Part shown: one piece after another, positions 14,723 to 23,126 of the stretch
How the letters are laid out: each line of letters starts with the position of its first letter
How positions within the stretch are numbered: position 1 is the stretch's first letter
NCBI GenBank assembly: GCA_964369405.1
Contig: CAYJGB010000023.1
Coordinates: 1 to 27,985 of the forward strand
DNA: 27,985 nt
From: CAYJFG01 sp964369405
GTDB taxonomy: Bacteria > Bacillota > Clostridia > Oscillospirales > Acutalibacteraceae
Direction of reading: 5' to 3'
Notes under the pieces: model-generated
What the model saw: the letters and a program-made list of their open reading frames with translations, nothing else
The model's database searches: none
What the model was told of the DNA's origin: nothing
Program-made: the position numbers and the translations under genes

Positions 14723-15054
14723 TTTAAAACTCCCGCCTGTTCAAGCTGTTTAGACATACAACGTAAAACGTAATCACTTTTAACAAATGGAGTTTTTGCT
14801 CTAGCGACAAAAACTAAATCATAACCATTAGAAATATTAGGTAACAAAGTAGAAAGAGCAGCTTTAATAACTCTTCTGGCTCTATTACGCTTACAAGCCT
14901 TACCAATCTTCTTACTTGTAGTTATTCCATACCTAATATTATTTGTTCTATTTTTAAGCACATAAACAACTACTACAGGAGAAACAAAGCTCTTACCTTT
15001 AAAATACAGTCTTTTAAAATCTCTATTTTCTTTTAAAGTACAAACGGTATTCAT
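14719..15054 (-). CDS. rnpA: RNase P protein component
   Basis: RnpA binds the RNase P RNA and helps recognise the 5' leader of precursor tRNA. The protein of 111 residues starts MNTVCTLKENRDFKRLY. It has the conserved RNR motif in KRNRARRVIKAA (55-66) and a downstream DLVFVARAKTP strand. The start is the ATG at 15054, five bases after AGGTGG; a TTG at 15075 would add seven residues and has no separate ribosome site. Between it and rpmH lie two hairpins that could modulate expression. Confidence 0.95.
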   Translation of the reverse strand: MNTVCTLKENRDFKRLYFKGKSFVSPVVVVYVLKNRTNNIRYGITTSKKIGKACKRNRARRVIKAALSTLLPNISNGYDLVFVARAKTPFVKSDYVLRCMSKQLEQAGVLK

Positions 15055-15092
15055 AATAACCACCTGTCTACGCAAATCATAAGTCTAATAAA

Positions 15093-15122
15093 TTTGTTTG
15101 CATTTTAGTTAATGCAAACAAA
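15093..15122 (-). promoter_or_regulatory. Perfect 12-bp stem-loop upstream of rnpA
   Basis: TTTGTTTGCATT (15093-15104) pairs perfectly with AATGCAAACAAA (15111-15122) around a 6-nt loop. On the minus-strand transcript its 5' arm overlaps the T-rich tail of the rpmH terminator, so it could act as an RNA-processing site or interfere with termination. Confidence 0.6.
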
Positions 15123-15141
15123 GACCACTCAAGTAGTGGCC
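15123..15141 (-). terminator. Probable partial terminator between rpmH and rnpA
   Basis: On the minus strand GGCCACT-ACTTG-AGTGGTC (7 pairs, one G-U) is followed by TTTGTTTGC. It lies 8 nt after the rpmH stop. Because no new promoter is evident for rnpA, it probably attenuates rather than ends the transcript, giving more L34 than RnpA. Confidence 0.6.
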
Positions 15142-15148
15142 TAAATGC

Positions 15149-15283
15149 TTAGTAAGACAATCTTTTTCTGCCTTTTGCTCTTCTACGAGCTAGCACTTTG
15201 CGTCCATTTCTGTCTGCCATTCTTTTTCTGAAGCCATGCTCCTTCTTTCTTTGACGCTTTTTTGGCTGATATGTTCTCAACAT
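15149..15283 (-). CDS. rpmH: 50S ribosomal protein L34
   Basis: This 44-residue, very basic protein is ribosomal protein L34 of the large subunit. Reading the minus strand gives MLRTYQPKKRQRKKEHGFRK, then RMADRNGRKVLARRRAKGRK and RLSY; this is the family's standard sequence and length. AAAGGAGGG precedes the ATG at 15283. It is the first gene of the leftward rpmH-rnpA-yidD-yidC-jag cluster, read from a strong promoter, and faces dnaA as in most bacteria. Confidence 0.98.
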   Translation of the reverse strand: MLRTYQPKKRQRKKEHGFRKRMADRNGRKVLARRRAKGRKRLSY

Positions 15284-15323
15284 AAAAAAACCCTCCTTTC
15301 GGGTATTAACCTTGCAATATAGC

Positions 15324-15352
15324 ATTATAACTCAATTTTTTCTAATCGTCAA
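15324..15352 (-). promoter_or_regulatory. rpmH promoter
   Basis: On the minus strand a TTGACG -35, a 17-bp spacer and a perfect TATAAT -10 are seen, about 40 nt before the rpmH ATG. It is one of the best promoters in the window, in keeping with a ribosomal protein gene. Confidence 0.85.
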
Positions 15353-15534
15353 CTGTATTTTTAACTTTTATAAAAAGATATTAAAAATAATATTAATAAT
15401 TTAAAAATTATTCTCAAAAAATACACAATATATTGTATTTACTTCAAAAAAAATACGCTTATAGTGTGATAATCTTAAATAATCTATCTCTTTAAAAAAA
15501 AACTCATTTTTTTTAAATTATTAGTTAAAAAAAT

Positions 15535-15563
15535 TTGATTAAATATTATATTTATGTTATAAT
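15535..15563 (+). promoter_or_regulatory. dnaA promoter with extended -10
   Basis: TTGATT, a 17-bp spacer and TATAAT are seen, with a TG one base before the -10 (TGTTATAAT). The leader to the dnaA ATG is about 130 nt. Confidence 0.7.
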
Positions 15564-15702
15564 AATAGATAGTGGGAAAATATCATTTTCTACTATGTTA
15601 AAATACATATATCTATAATACATCTTATTTATAAATATATCAAGTATTTTTATAAATTATTGTATTTATAGTGTTTTTATTATAAAGGAGCGACTTATAT
15701 TA

Positions 15703-17025
15703 ATGGAATCTTTTAACGAAGCTTGGGACCTTATTTTAAATTACTGTAGAGAACACGTAATTAGTGATATTGGTTTTGAAACTTGGATTAAGAAAATTAA
15801 ACCTATAAAATTTGATTTTGAATCTGGTAATGCTGTTTTACTAGTTCCAAACTTTTTTCATAGAAATGTTTTGAATGCATCTTTTAAAAATTTGCTTCAC
15901 GATGCTTTTATGGAAGTTTTTGGCTGTGAAATTAATATCAAAATTTTAATTCCTGAAGATATTGATATGCCTGAAGATGAATCTAAACCTCCTATAATAC
16001 TTGAAACTGAATATGAATATACTTTCGATACATTTATTGTAGGCTCATCTAATAAATTTGCTCATGCTGCATCTTTAGCTGTTGCTACTAATCCAGCTGG
16101 TGCTTACAATCCATTATTCATACATGGTAATTCAGGTTTAGGAAAAACTCATTTAATGTATGCTATTGGTAAAGAGATTAAAAAAAATAATCCAGATAAA
16201 AATATTATCTATGTAAAAGGTGACGACTTTGCAAATGAACTTATTGAGTCTATTCAAATGGGACGTCCTAAAGATTTTAGACAAAAATACAGAACAGCTG
16301 ATGTTTTACTAGTTGATGACGTTCAGTTTATTGGTGGTAAAGAATCAACTCAAGAAGAGTTTTTCCACACATTTAATACACTTCACGAGAGCAGTAAACA
16401 AATAGTACTTACATCAGATAGACCACCAAAAGAGATTAAAACACTTGAGGATAGACTTAGAACAAGGTTTGAAGGTGGACTTATAGCAGATGTTCAGCCA
16501 CCAGACTTAGAAACAAGAATGGCAATAATAAAGAGAAAAGCAGACCATTTAAATTTAATAATTCCTGATGAAGTGTGTGAGTATATAGCTACAAAACTAA
16601 ATACTAATATACGTCAGCTAGAGGGAGTAGTTAAAAAAATAAAGGCAAAAAATAAATTAACAGGACAAAAAGTGACAATATCTAGTGCACATGACACAAT
16701 AGCAGATATTTTAAATGATGAAATACCTGCAGAAGTAACTGTAGAAAAAATAGTAGATGAAGTTGCTAGAACTTGTGGTATAAAAGCAGATGATATTAAA
16801 TCTAAAAATAGCAGAAAAGCTAACATAATATATGCAAGACAAATATCAATTTACATAGTTCGAGAGCTTACTAGTTTATCAATGGCACAAATTGGAGATG
16901 CCTTTGGTGGAAGACATCACTCTACAATAGTTTATACAATCCAACAAGTTGGAGAAGACATAAAAAAAGATAAAAAAACTAAGGAAACTGTAGAAGATAT
17001 TATTAAAAATATTAGAGATAGATAG
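15703..17025 (+). CDS. dnaA: Chromosomal replication initiator DnaA
   Basis: DnaA binds DnaA boxes at oriC and opens the DNA. Domain I covers about 1-75, and a short variable domain II leads to the AAA+ domain beginning TFDTFIVGSSNKFAHAASLAVA. Walker A is GNSGLGKTH (142-150) and Walker B is VLLVDDVQF (201-209). The arginine-finger region has TSDRPPKEIKTLEDRLRTRF. The box-recognising domain IV signature DAFGGRHHST is at 399-408. Length 440 is normal. AAAGGAG lies 12 nt before the ATG, slightly far, but no better start is in frame. Codons shift from T-ending near the 5' end to A-ending later. Confidence 0.97.
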   Translation: MESFNEAWDLILNYCREHVISDIGFETWIKKIKPIKFDFESGNAVLLVPNFFHRNVLNASFKNLLHDAFMEVFGCEINIKILIPEDIDMPEDESKPPIILETEYEYTFDTFIVGSSNKFAHAASLAVATNPAGAYNPLFIHGNSGLGKTHLMYAIGKEIKKNNPDKNIIYVKGDDFANELIESIQMGRPKDFRQKYRTADVLLVDDVQFIGGKESTQEEFFHTFNTLHESSKQIVLTSDRPPKEIKTLEDRLRTRFEGGLIADVQPPDLETRMAIIKRKADHLNLIIPDEVCEYIATKLNTNIRQLEGVVKKIKAKNKLTGQKVTISSAHDTIADILNDEIPAEVTVEKIVDEVARTCGIKADDIKSKNSRKANIIYARQISIYIVRELTSLSMAQIGDAFGGRHHSTIVYTIQQVGEDIKKDKKTKETVEDIIKNIRDR

Positions 17026-17308
17026 AAAAAAGTTATCCACATTTTAACAAACATTAACAATTAACTTATCAACATATAATCATTATAATTTTCCATCAAC
17101 ATTTTATAAACATTTCCTAAACATTTGGAAAATAATAACTTTTTTATAAATTTCCCTTTAAATTGGGACAAACTAGGGTTATCAACTTATTAACAGCCCC
17201 TACTACTACTACTATAAATTATATATATTATATGTATGTTTTTTAAATTTTTTTTTAAATTTTGATTTTTTTATTAAACTTGAATTTTACATTAAGGAAG
17301 TATATTTT
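17026..17308 (+). other. oriC unwinding region between dnaA and dnaN
   Basis: A consensus DnaA box TTATCCACA lies at 17033-17041 and TTATCAACA at 17066-17074. Two weaker boxes abut at 17179-17187 (TTATCAACT) and 17187-17195 (TTATTAACA). They are followed by CCCC (17197-17200), four TAC triplets and a TAT (17201-17215), then a nearly pure A/T stretch to about 17300. This order (tandem boxes, short G/C run, DnaA-trios, AT-rich unwinding element) is that of the basal origin unwinding system described in Bacillus subtilis. Replication therefore probably starts here. Confidence 0.85.
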
Positions 17309-18436
17309 ATGAAGATTATTTGTAATCAATCTAAACTTGCAGATGCAGTAAGTAATGTCCAAAGAGTTGTATCTACTAAAACATCTGTTCCTGCTTTAGA
17401 GGGAATACTTTTAAAAGCAGTTAACAATAAAATAACCGTTTGTGGTTATGATTTAGAAATTGGTATTACTACAACAATTGACGCTAAAGTTTTAGAAGAG
17501 GGTAGTGTTGTTGTAAACGCTAGACTTTTTTCAGATATTATAAGACGCCTACCAGATGAAAATGTCACTATTGATATAGATGATAAACTAATTACTTATA
17601 TTGAGAGTGGTAATGCAAACTATAAAATTGTAGGAATTAACGCAGAACAGTTTCCAGAACTTCCAACATTTGAAAAAATGGAAAGTCTAGAAATAGAGAG
17701 CGGACTTTTAAAAAATATGATAAAACAAACATTGTTTGCTATATCTGATAATTTATCAAAACCAATTTTTACAGGTTCGCTATTCAACTTAGAAAATAAC
17801 GAATTTAGAGTTATTTCTGTTGATGGTTTTAGAATGGCACTAAGAAAAGAAATTATTAAATGTGATAATTCTTGTAAATTTGTTGTTCCTAAAAAGACTT
17901 TAGAAGAAATTATAAAACTTAATAGCGAAGAAGATAGTATTATAAATATTGCTGTTGGTCAACGTCACGCAATATTCAATATTGAAAATTATGTTATTCA
18001 TACTAGATTATTAGAAGGTATGTTCTTAGATTATAAAGAAACTTTCCCTAAAGAATTTATTACTCAATTTCCAATTGGAACTAGAGAGCTTACAAATAGT
18101 GTAGAAAGAATGTCATTATTAACTTCTGAAAAAATTAAAAGTCCAATTAGAATTGATATTGAAGAAAATAATATTAATTTATCTTGTTCAACTTCAATCG
18201 GAAAAGCTCAAGATGTGTTAAATTCTACAGTTTCTGGAGAATTGTTCGAAATAGGTTTTAATAATAGATATTTATTAGATGCACTAAAAAATGCTGATAC
18301 AGATTTAATTATGCTTAAATTAAATGGACCTGTAAAACCAATGATAATTGAGCCTGTACAAGGTGATAGTTTTGTATATTTAGTAGTACCAATGCGACTA
18401 AATAATGAGAAAAAAGGTGAAAAAAATGACAATTGA
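17309..18436 (+). CDS. dnaN: DNA polymerase III beta sliding clamp
   Basis: DnaN forms the ring-shaped dimer that tethers DNA polymerase to DNA. The 375-residue protein has the usual three repeated domains, starting MKIICNQSKLADAVSNVQRVVS, with NARLFSDIIRRLP, VDGFRMALR and the C-terminal MLKLNGPVKPMIIEP and YLVVPMRL, which form the clamp's partner-binding pocket. AAGGA precedes the ATG. It lies 283 nt after dnaA, across oriC. The last 11 bases overlap the start of yaaA, so the two are coupled. Confidence 0.97.
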   Translation: MKIICNQSKLADAVSNVQRVVSTKTSVPALEGILLKAVNNKITVCGYDLEIGITTTIDAKVLEEGSVVVNARLFSDIIRRLPDENVTIDIDDKLITYIESGNANYKIVGINAEQFPELPTFEKMESLEIESGLLKNMIKQTLFAISDNLSKPIFTGSLFNLENNEFRVISVDGFRMALRKEIIKCDNSCKFVVPKKTLEEIIKLNSEEDSIINIAVGQRHAIFNIENYVIHTRLLEGMFLDYKETFPKEFITQFPIGTRELTNSVERMSLLTSEKIKSPIRIDIEENNINLSCSTSIGKAQDVLNSTVSGELFEIGFNNRYLLDALKNADTDLIMLKLNGPVKPMIIEPVQGDSFVYLVVPMRLNNEKKGEKNDN

Positions 18437-18650
18437 AAAAATTGAAATTACTGAAGAATTTATTAGATTAGATAATTTACTTAAATTTGGTGGCATAACA
18501 GCCACTGGAGGACAAGCAAAAGTATTAATTCAAGGTGGACATATCTTAGTAAATGAAGAAATATGTACACAAAGAGGCAAAAAAATGAGAGATGGAGATA
18601 AAGCAAGTTACAACGGTAAAATTTTAGAGGTGTGCAAAGTTGACAATTAA
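18426..18650 (+). CDS. yaaA: S4-domain RNA-binding protein YaaA
   Basis: This 74-residue protein consists of an S4 RNA-binding fold: RLDNLLKFGGITATGGQAK, then VLIQGGHILVNEEICTQRGK and the closing KMRDGDKASYNGKILEV. YaaA (RlbA) sits between dnaN and recF in most Firmicutes and has been connected with large-ribosomal-subunit assembly. The start is the ATG at 18426, preceded by AAAGGTG; the longer frame from 18405 starts inside dnaN without a ribosome site. It overlaps dnaN by 11 bases and recF by 11 bases, making a tightly coupled trio. Confidence 0.9.
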   Translation: MTIEKIEITEEFIRLDNLLKFGGITATGGQAKVLIQGGHILVNEEICTQRGKKMRDGDKASYNGKILEVCKVDN

Positions 18651-19764
18651 AGAAATTTCTTTTAATAATTTTAGAAATTTGAAAGATGGTAAAATAGAAG
18701 TATCTGATAATATAAACGTGATTTGTGGAGATAACGCACAAGGAAAAACTAATTTACTTGAATGTATATGGCTTTTTAATGGCGTAAGGTCTTTTAGAGG
18801 TTCAAAAGATACTGAACTAATTTCTTTTGACAACGATAAAAATTATGCTACTACTAACTTAAAATTTTTCTTAGAAGATAGAATACAAGAAGCTCAAATT
18901 AATATTTTTTCTGGTAGGAGAGAAGCTATTTTAAATGGAATTAAGAAAAAAAGTGCTTCTCAAATTATTGGAAAATGTACATCTGTAGTATTTTCTCCAG
19001 AACATTTAAATTTAGTCAAAAGTGGTCCTTCTGAAAGAAGAAGATTTTTAGACGGTGCTATATGTAGGCTGAAAATAAATTATGCTGTTGCTTTTTCAAA
19101 TTATAAAAAAATTTTAAATCAAAGAAATGCTTTGCTAAAAGATATTAATAAAAACAACTCATTAAAAGATACTATAGAAGTTTGGAACGAAAATTTAGCT
19201 AAATCCGGTGCTTTTATTATTCTTGAAAGATTTAAATATATTGAACTACTTAAAAAATATGCTTTAGAATATCATAGTGGTATTTCAAAAGGCAAAGAAA
19301 AACTAGATATTATTTATAACTGCAATTGTAATGCTTTAAAAGAAGATGATTATCAACAAATATACGATAAATTATTGATAAGTCTACAAAACAGTTTAAA
19401 TAATGATTTATACTTAGGTTGTACTAATATAGGTCCTCACAGAGATGACTTAGATTTTTTAATAAATGATATTAAATCTAAAACTTTTGCTTCTCAAGGT
19501 CAACAAAGAAGTATTGTTCTTTCGTTAAAACTCTCAGAAGCATCAATTTTAGAAGAAATAACTTATGAACGTCCTGTTATTCTACTTGATGACGTTTTAA
19601 GCGAATTAGATATTTATAGGCAAGATTTTTTACTAAATAAAATAGAAAATTGGCAAGTTTTTATTACTTGTTGTGATGTCTATTCTATAAAAAATCTTAA
19701 AAATGGAAAAGTTTTTAATGTTAAAAATGGTACTGTTATAGAAGATATTAATTACTTAAATTAA
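18640..19764 (+). CDS. recF: DNA replication and repair protein RecF
   Basis: RecF is an SMC-like ATPase that helps load RecA at gaps with RecO and RecR. The Walker A motif GDNAQGKT is at 30-37. The N-terminus TIKEISFNNFRNLKDGKIE is typical, and near the C-terminus the ABC signature region SQGQQRSIVLSLKLSEA is followed by Walker B PVILLDDVLSELD. Length 374 is normal. The start is TTG, eight bases after GAGGTG, inside the end of yaaA; there is no nearby ATG, and the protein begins as the family does. It is followed by remB after 15 nt. Confidence 0.96.
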   Translation: MTIKEISFNNFRNLKDGKIEVSDNINVICGDNAQGKTNLLECIWLFNGVRSFRGSKDTELISFDNDKNYATTNLKFFLEDRIQEAQINIFSGRREAILNGIKKKSASQIIGKCTSVVFSPEHLNLVKSGPSERRRFLDGAICRLKINYAVAFSNYKKILNQRNALLKDINKNNSLKDTIEVWNENLAKSGAFIILERFKYIELLKKYALEYHSGISKGKEKLDIIYNCNCNALKEDDYQQIYDKLLISLQNSLNNDLYLGCTNIGPHRDDLDFLINDIKSKTFASQGQQRSIVLSLKLSEASILEEITYERPVILLDDVLSELDIYRQDFLLNKIENWQVFITCCDVYSIKNLKNGKVFNVKNGTVIEDINYLN

Positions 19765-19779
19765 CTTTAGAGGTTTATT

Positions 19780-20043
19780 ATGTATTTAAATTTAAGTTCT
19801 GATATAGTTGTTAAAAAAAGTGATATTATAGGTATTTTTGATATTGATAATACTACTGTTGATAAAGCTACTAGAAAATTTCTTGCTAAATGTCAGAAAA
19901 ATGGCGAAGTAGTTAATGTGTCTTATGAGTTACCTAAATCTTTTATTTTGTGTAGTAAAAAAAATAAAAAAGGTAAAAAAACTAATAAATTATATATTAG
20001 TCAATTTTCTTCTTCTACTCTTGTTAAAAGAAATTTATTTTAA
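19780..20043 (+). CDS. remB: DUF370 protein RemB (YaaB)
   Basis: This 87-residue protein resembles the DUF370 family, which includes RemA (a DNA-binding regulator of biofilm genes in Bacillus) and RemB/YaaB. The start MYLNLSSDIVVKKSDIIGIFDIDNT and the later KSFILC and KLYISQFSSSTL are family-like. It stands between recF and gyrB, the usual place for yaaB. AGAGG precedes the ATG. Its regulatory role here is inferred from the family only. A lysine- and asparagine-rich loop (NKKGKKTNK) precedes the last strand. Confidence 0.85.
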   Translation: MYLNLSSDIVVKKSDIIGIFDIDNTTVDKATRKFLAKCQKNGEVVNVSYELPKSFILCSKKNKKGKKTNKLYISQFSSSTLVKRNLF

Positions 20044-20080
20044 TTAATTATATCAATTTTAGCTGAAAGGTTTGTATTTT

Positions 20081-20602
20081 ATGAAAAATTTAAAATGTCC
20101 TTATTGTAATAAAAAAGTTTCTTATTATATGGGATTACTAGAAAGAAAACAAGGTGAACATACTTGTAATAAATGTGGTAAAAACTCTACTATTTATTAT
20201 AATAAATCTATGAAAATTACTGCTTTACTTACTGTTTTAATTTCAATTGGTATGTTTGTTATTTGGTATTTATATTATAATCATAATTATATTTTAGGTG
20301 CTGCTGCTCTTATAGTTCCTTTCTTAATATTCTTGATTATTTCACCATTTTTTATTCATTTAGTTCCTCTAAAAATACATAATAAAAATTATAGTGATAA
20401 TTATAATAAATCAGATTTAAATGAAAATGTTAATATCAAAAAAAATATTTACAAAGATAGTATGATTGATTTTGGTGATGATAATCAAAATTTAAATGTT
20501 AATAAAAGTTATACTAAAGTAATGCCTATAATTACTGATGAATCTAAAATTGAAAAAATTGATGATGAAGAATTTGTAGATATTTCTTCTATAAAGGTGT
20601 AA
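20081..20602 (+). CDS. Zinc-ribbon protein with two membrane spans
   Basis: I do not know its function. The 173-residue product starts MKNLKCPYC and has a second CNKC 19 residues later, a likely zinc-binding ribbon. Two hydrophobic segments follow (roughly residues 45-65 and 70-95), then a polar, asparagine- and aspartate-rich tail of about 75 residues. The layout resembles the small family known as cxxc_20_cxxc (TIGR04104), recalled from memory. The start is the ATG at 20081 after AAAGG; a TTG nine bases earlier is possible. The next gene encodes a related protein 5 nt downstream, so they are co-translated. Confidence 0.75.
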   Translation: MKNLKCPYCNKKVSYYMGLLERKQGEHTCNKCGKNSTIYYNKSMKITALLTVLISIGMFVIWYLYYNHNYILGAAALIVPFLIFLIISPFFIHLVPLKIHNKNYSDNYNKSDLNENVNIKKNIYKDSMIDFGDDNQNLNVNKSYTKVMPIITDESKIEKIDDEEFVDISSIKV

Positions 20603-20607
20603 TTATT

Positions 20608-20955
20608 ATGCTTAAATTGCCTACCTGCCCTTATTGTGAAGCTCGATATAATTATAAAGATATTAAACAAATTTATAAAAATAAATCTGAGTGTTGTCAC
20701 AATTGTAAAAAATCTTTTAATATTTCTTATTTAAAAGGTAGAATTATTTTAATTATTATTGCCATTATTATTTTTTCTATCATAAATGTTATAAGCTATA
20801 ATATTTTTGTCAATATTAATATATGGATTAATTTAGCTTGTACTATCGGTTTAGTTACTGGTCTTACTACTCTTTTTCCATATACTGTTAGATTTTTAAA
20901 ATCTGATAAAAATAATAAAACTAAAAATAATTCTAATTATAAAAATAAAAAATAA
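20608..20955 (+). CDS. Second zinc-ribbon membrane protein, paralogue of its neighbour
   Basis: Function unknown. This 115-residue protein has CPYC near the N-terminus and CHNC 19 residues later, the same spacing as the upstream gene. Two hydrophobic spans follow (about 46-70 and 74-95), then a short lysine/asparagine tail. AAAGGTG precedes the ATG at good distance. The shared layout suggests duplication. A metal-binding domain on the cytosolic face of a membrane pair is a reasonable inference, nothing more. Confidence 0.75.
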   Translation: MLKLPTCPYCEARYNYKDIKQIYKNKSECCHNCKKSFNISYLKGRIILIIIAIIIFSIINVISYNIFVNINIWINLACTIGLVTGLTTLFPYTVRFLKSDKNNKTKNNSNYKNKK

Positions 20956-21010
20956 TTTTTAATGATTTTACATATATTTTCATTCGTACTTTAAACTAGG
21001 AGGTCTTCCT

Positions 21011-22963
21011 TTGGATAATTATAATAATAATATTGATATGACTAAAACCGATAATGAATATGGTGCTGACGAAATTCAAGTTCTTGAAGGGCTTGAAGCC
21101 GTTAGAAAACGCCCTGGTATGTATATTGGCTCTACTGGTCCTCGTGGTCTTCATCATTTAGTTTATGAAATTGTTGATAACGCTATTGATGAGGCTTTAG
21201 CTGGATATTGCTCTAAAATTGAAGTGTCTATTTTAGATGGTAATATCATTAGAGTTTACGATAACGGCCGTGGTATTCCAGTTGGTATAAATCAAAAAAT
21301 GGGTATTTCTGCTCTTACTGTTGTTTTTACTGTTCTTCATGCTGGTGGTAAATTTGGCGGTGGCGGTTATAAAGTTTCTGGTGGTCTTCATGGTGTTGGT
21401 GCGTCTGTTGTTAATGCTTTGTCTACTTGGTTAGAAGTTAAAGTTTGCGATGGCGAAAATATTTACAGACAACGTTATGAACGTGGTGACATTGTTACCG
21501 ACTTAGAAATTATTGGTCAAAGCACTGTTAAAGGTACTGAAGTTTTATTTAAAGCTGATAATGAAATTTTCTCTGAAACTGATGTTTATGAATATAATAT
21601 TTTAGCTACTAGACTTAGAGAACAATCTTTCTTAAATGCCGGTATTAATATTGAACTTAAAGATGAAAGAGATAGCGATAATATAATTTCTAATATTTTC
21701 CATTATGAAGGTGGTATTAGAAGTTTTGTAGAGTATATTCATACTAAAAAATCACTAGATTTAGTTCATAAAGAAGTTTTATATTTTTCTTCTACTGCCG
21801 AAAGTGATGAGTATGCTGTAGAAGTTGCAATGCAATATAATGATAGTTATAACGAACTTATTTTATCGTTTGCTAATAATATAAATACTACCGATGGTGG
21901 TACTCATGAGGACGGTTTTAAAAGAGCACTTACAAGAGTTATGAATGCTTATGCTAGAAAATTTAACATATTAAAAGATAATGATAAAAATTTATCTGGT
22001 GAAGATGTTAGAGAAGGTTTAACTGCTATTATTAGCGTTAAATTAAAAGAGGCTCAATTTGAGGGACAAACTAAAGCTAAATTGGGTAATACAGAGATTA
22101 GAACTGCTGTAGATAAGATGATAGGCGAAAAATTAAAAGAATATTTAGAAGAAAATCCTGCTGTTGCTAAATTAATTTTTGAAAAAGCATTAGCAGCATC
22201 AAGAGCAAGAGAAGCTGCTAGAAAAGCTAAAGACTTAGTGCGTAAAAAAAGCGAAATGGGTTCAGCGTCTTTACCAGGAAAACTTGCAGATTGTCAATCA
22301 AGAAACCCAGAAGAAACAGAAATCTACATTGTAGAGGGAGATTCTGCGGGAGGTAGTGCAAAAAGTGGTAGAGATAGACGTTTTCAAGCAATTTTACCAT
22401 TATGGGGTAAAATGTTAAATGTAGAAAAAGCAAGACTTGACAAAGTTTATGGAAACGATAAACTTATGCCAGTTATAACTGCTTTAGGTTGTGGAATTGG
22501 TGAAGAATTTACATTAGATACTTTAAGATATGGTAAAGTTATAATAATGGCCGATGCTGATGTCGATGGTTCACATATTAGAACATTATTATTAACATTT
22601 TTCTTTAGATTTATGCGACCACTTGTAGAAGAAGGTCATATATATATAGCACAACCACCACTTTATAAAATATCAAAAGGTAAAAAAGAGCAATACGCAT
22701 ATACAGACAGTGAAAAAGAGGCTATTTTAAGTACAATAGAGGGTAAAACAGATATTCAAAGATATAAAGGTTTAGGTGAAATGGATAGCGAACAATTATG
22801 GGAAACTACAATGAACCCAGACACTAGAACAATGCTTAGAGTAGATTTACCAGACGCAGCAGCAGCAGATGAAATATTTACAATACTAATGGGTGATAAA
22901 GTAGAGCCTAGACGAGAATTTATAGAACAAAATGCTAAATACGTACAAAATTTAGATATTTAA
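21011..22963 (+). CDS. gyrB: DNA gyrase subunit B
   Basis: GyrB supplies the ATPase of the gyrase heterotetramer that introduces negative supercoils. The GHKL domain has EIVDNAIDEALAGYC, DNGRGIP and GGLHGVGASVVNALS. The TOPRIM domain has EGDSAGGSAKSGRD and the metal-binding DADVDGSHIRTLLLTFFFR. The end PRREFIEQNAKYVQNLDI is typical. Length 650 is normal. The start is TTG seven bases after AGGAGG. Codon third bases change from strongly T-ending in the first third to A-ending in the last third. A cloverleaf element begins 10 nt after the stop. Confidence 0.97.
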   Translation: MDNYNNNIDMTKTDNEYGADEIQVLEGLEAVRKRPGMYIGSTGPRGLHHLVYEIVDNAIDEALAGYCSKIEVSILDGNIIRVYDNGRGIPVGINQKMGISALTVVFTVLHAGGKFGGGGYKVSGGLHGVGASVVNALSTWLEVKVCDGENIYRQRYERGDIVTDLEIIGQSTVKGTEVLFKADNEIFSETDVYEYNILATRLREQSFLNAGINIELKDERDSDNIISNIFHYEGGIRSFVEYIHTKKSLDLVHKEVLYFSSTAESDEYAVEVAMQYNDSYNELILSFANNINTTDGGTHEDGFKRALTRVMNAYARKFNILKDNDKNLSGEDVREGLTAIISVKLKEAQFEGQTKAKLGNTEIRTAVDKMIGEKLKEYLEENPAVAKLIFEKALAASRAREAARKAKDLVRKKSEMGSASLPGKLADCQSRNPEETEIYIVEGDSAGGSAKSGRDRRFQAILPLWGKMLNVEKARLDKVYGNDKLMPVITALGCGIGEEFTLDTLRYGKVIIMADADVDGSHIRTLLLTFFFRFMRPLVEEGHIYIAQPPLYKISKGKKEQYAYTDSEKEAILSTIEGKTDIQRYKGLGEMDSEQLWETTMNPDTRTMLRVDLPDAAAADEIFTILMGDKVEPRREFIEQNAKYVQNLDI

Positions 22964-22972
22964 TTAAACTAA

Positions 22973-23096
22973 GGTCGCCCGTCAAAATAAATCGAAGATT
23001 TATTTTATGGAGGCACTTAAAACTAATATTAAATTTATACATTTTTAAAGGTGCCTCCACCTTATCAAAACCGTAGGTTTTGATAGACGGGCGACC
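22973..23096 (+). repeat. Perfectly paired cloverleaf element after gyrB
   Basis: An outer 11-bp stem, GGTCGCCCGTC (22973-22983) with GACGGGCGACC (23086-23096), encloses three arms. Arm a is AAAATAAATC-GAA-GATTTATTTT (22984-23006, perfect 10 bp). Arm b pairs 23008-23018 (TGGAGGCACTT) with 23049-23059 (11 bp, one G-T). Arm c is TATCAAAACC-GTA-GGTTTTGATA (23063-23085, perfect 10 bp). Arms a and c abut the outer stem without gaps. It has none of the conserved bases of a tRNA and no T-run for termination. It could be a structured RNA in the gyrB transcript or a small mobile element with inverted ends. Confidence 0.8.
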
Positions 23097-23126
23097 GTAA
23101 AATACAGCAAAATAAGGTGACATTTT

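Larger units (their letters stand above)
15284..15702. other. Divergent rpmH-dnaA intergenic region
   Basis: This 419-bp region has no gene. It carries the rpmH promoter (minus) and the dnaA promoter (plus); the rest is A/T runs. I found no TTATCCACA-type DnaA box here, unlike Bacillus subtilis, where the dnaA promoter region carries box clusters. Confidence 0.6.

Noticed and set aside
22390..22430. GyrB LPLWGKMLN with Trp where E. coli has Lys447
   Set aside because: As far as I recall this form is common in Clostridia, so it is not taken as a resistance change.
22973..23096. tRNA or tmRNA gene at the cloverleaf
   Set aside because: Arms are too long, loops are triloops, and the conserved T-loop, D-loop and anticodon features are missing.
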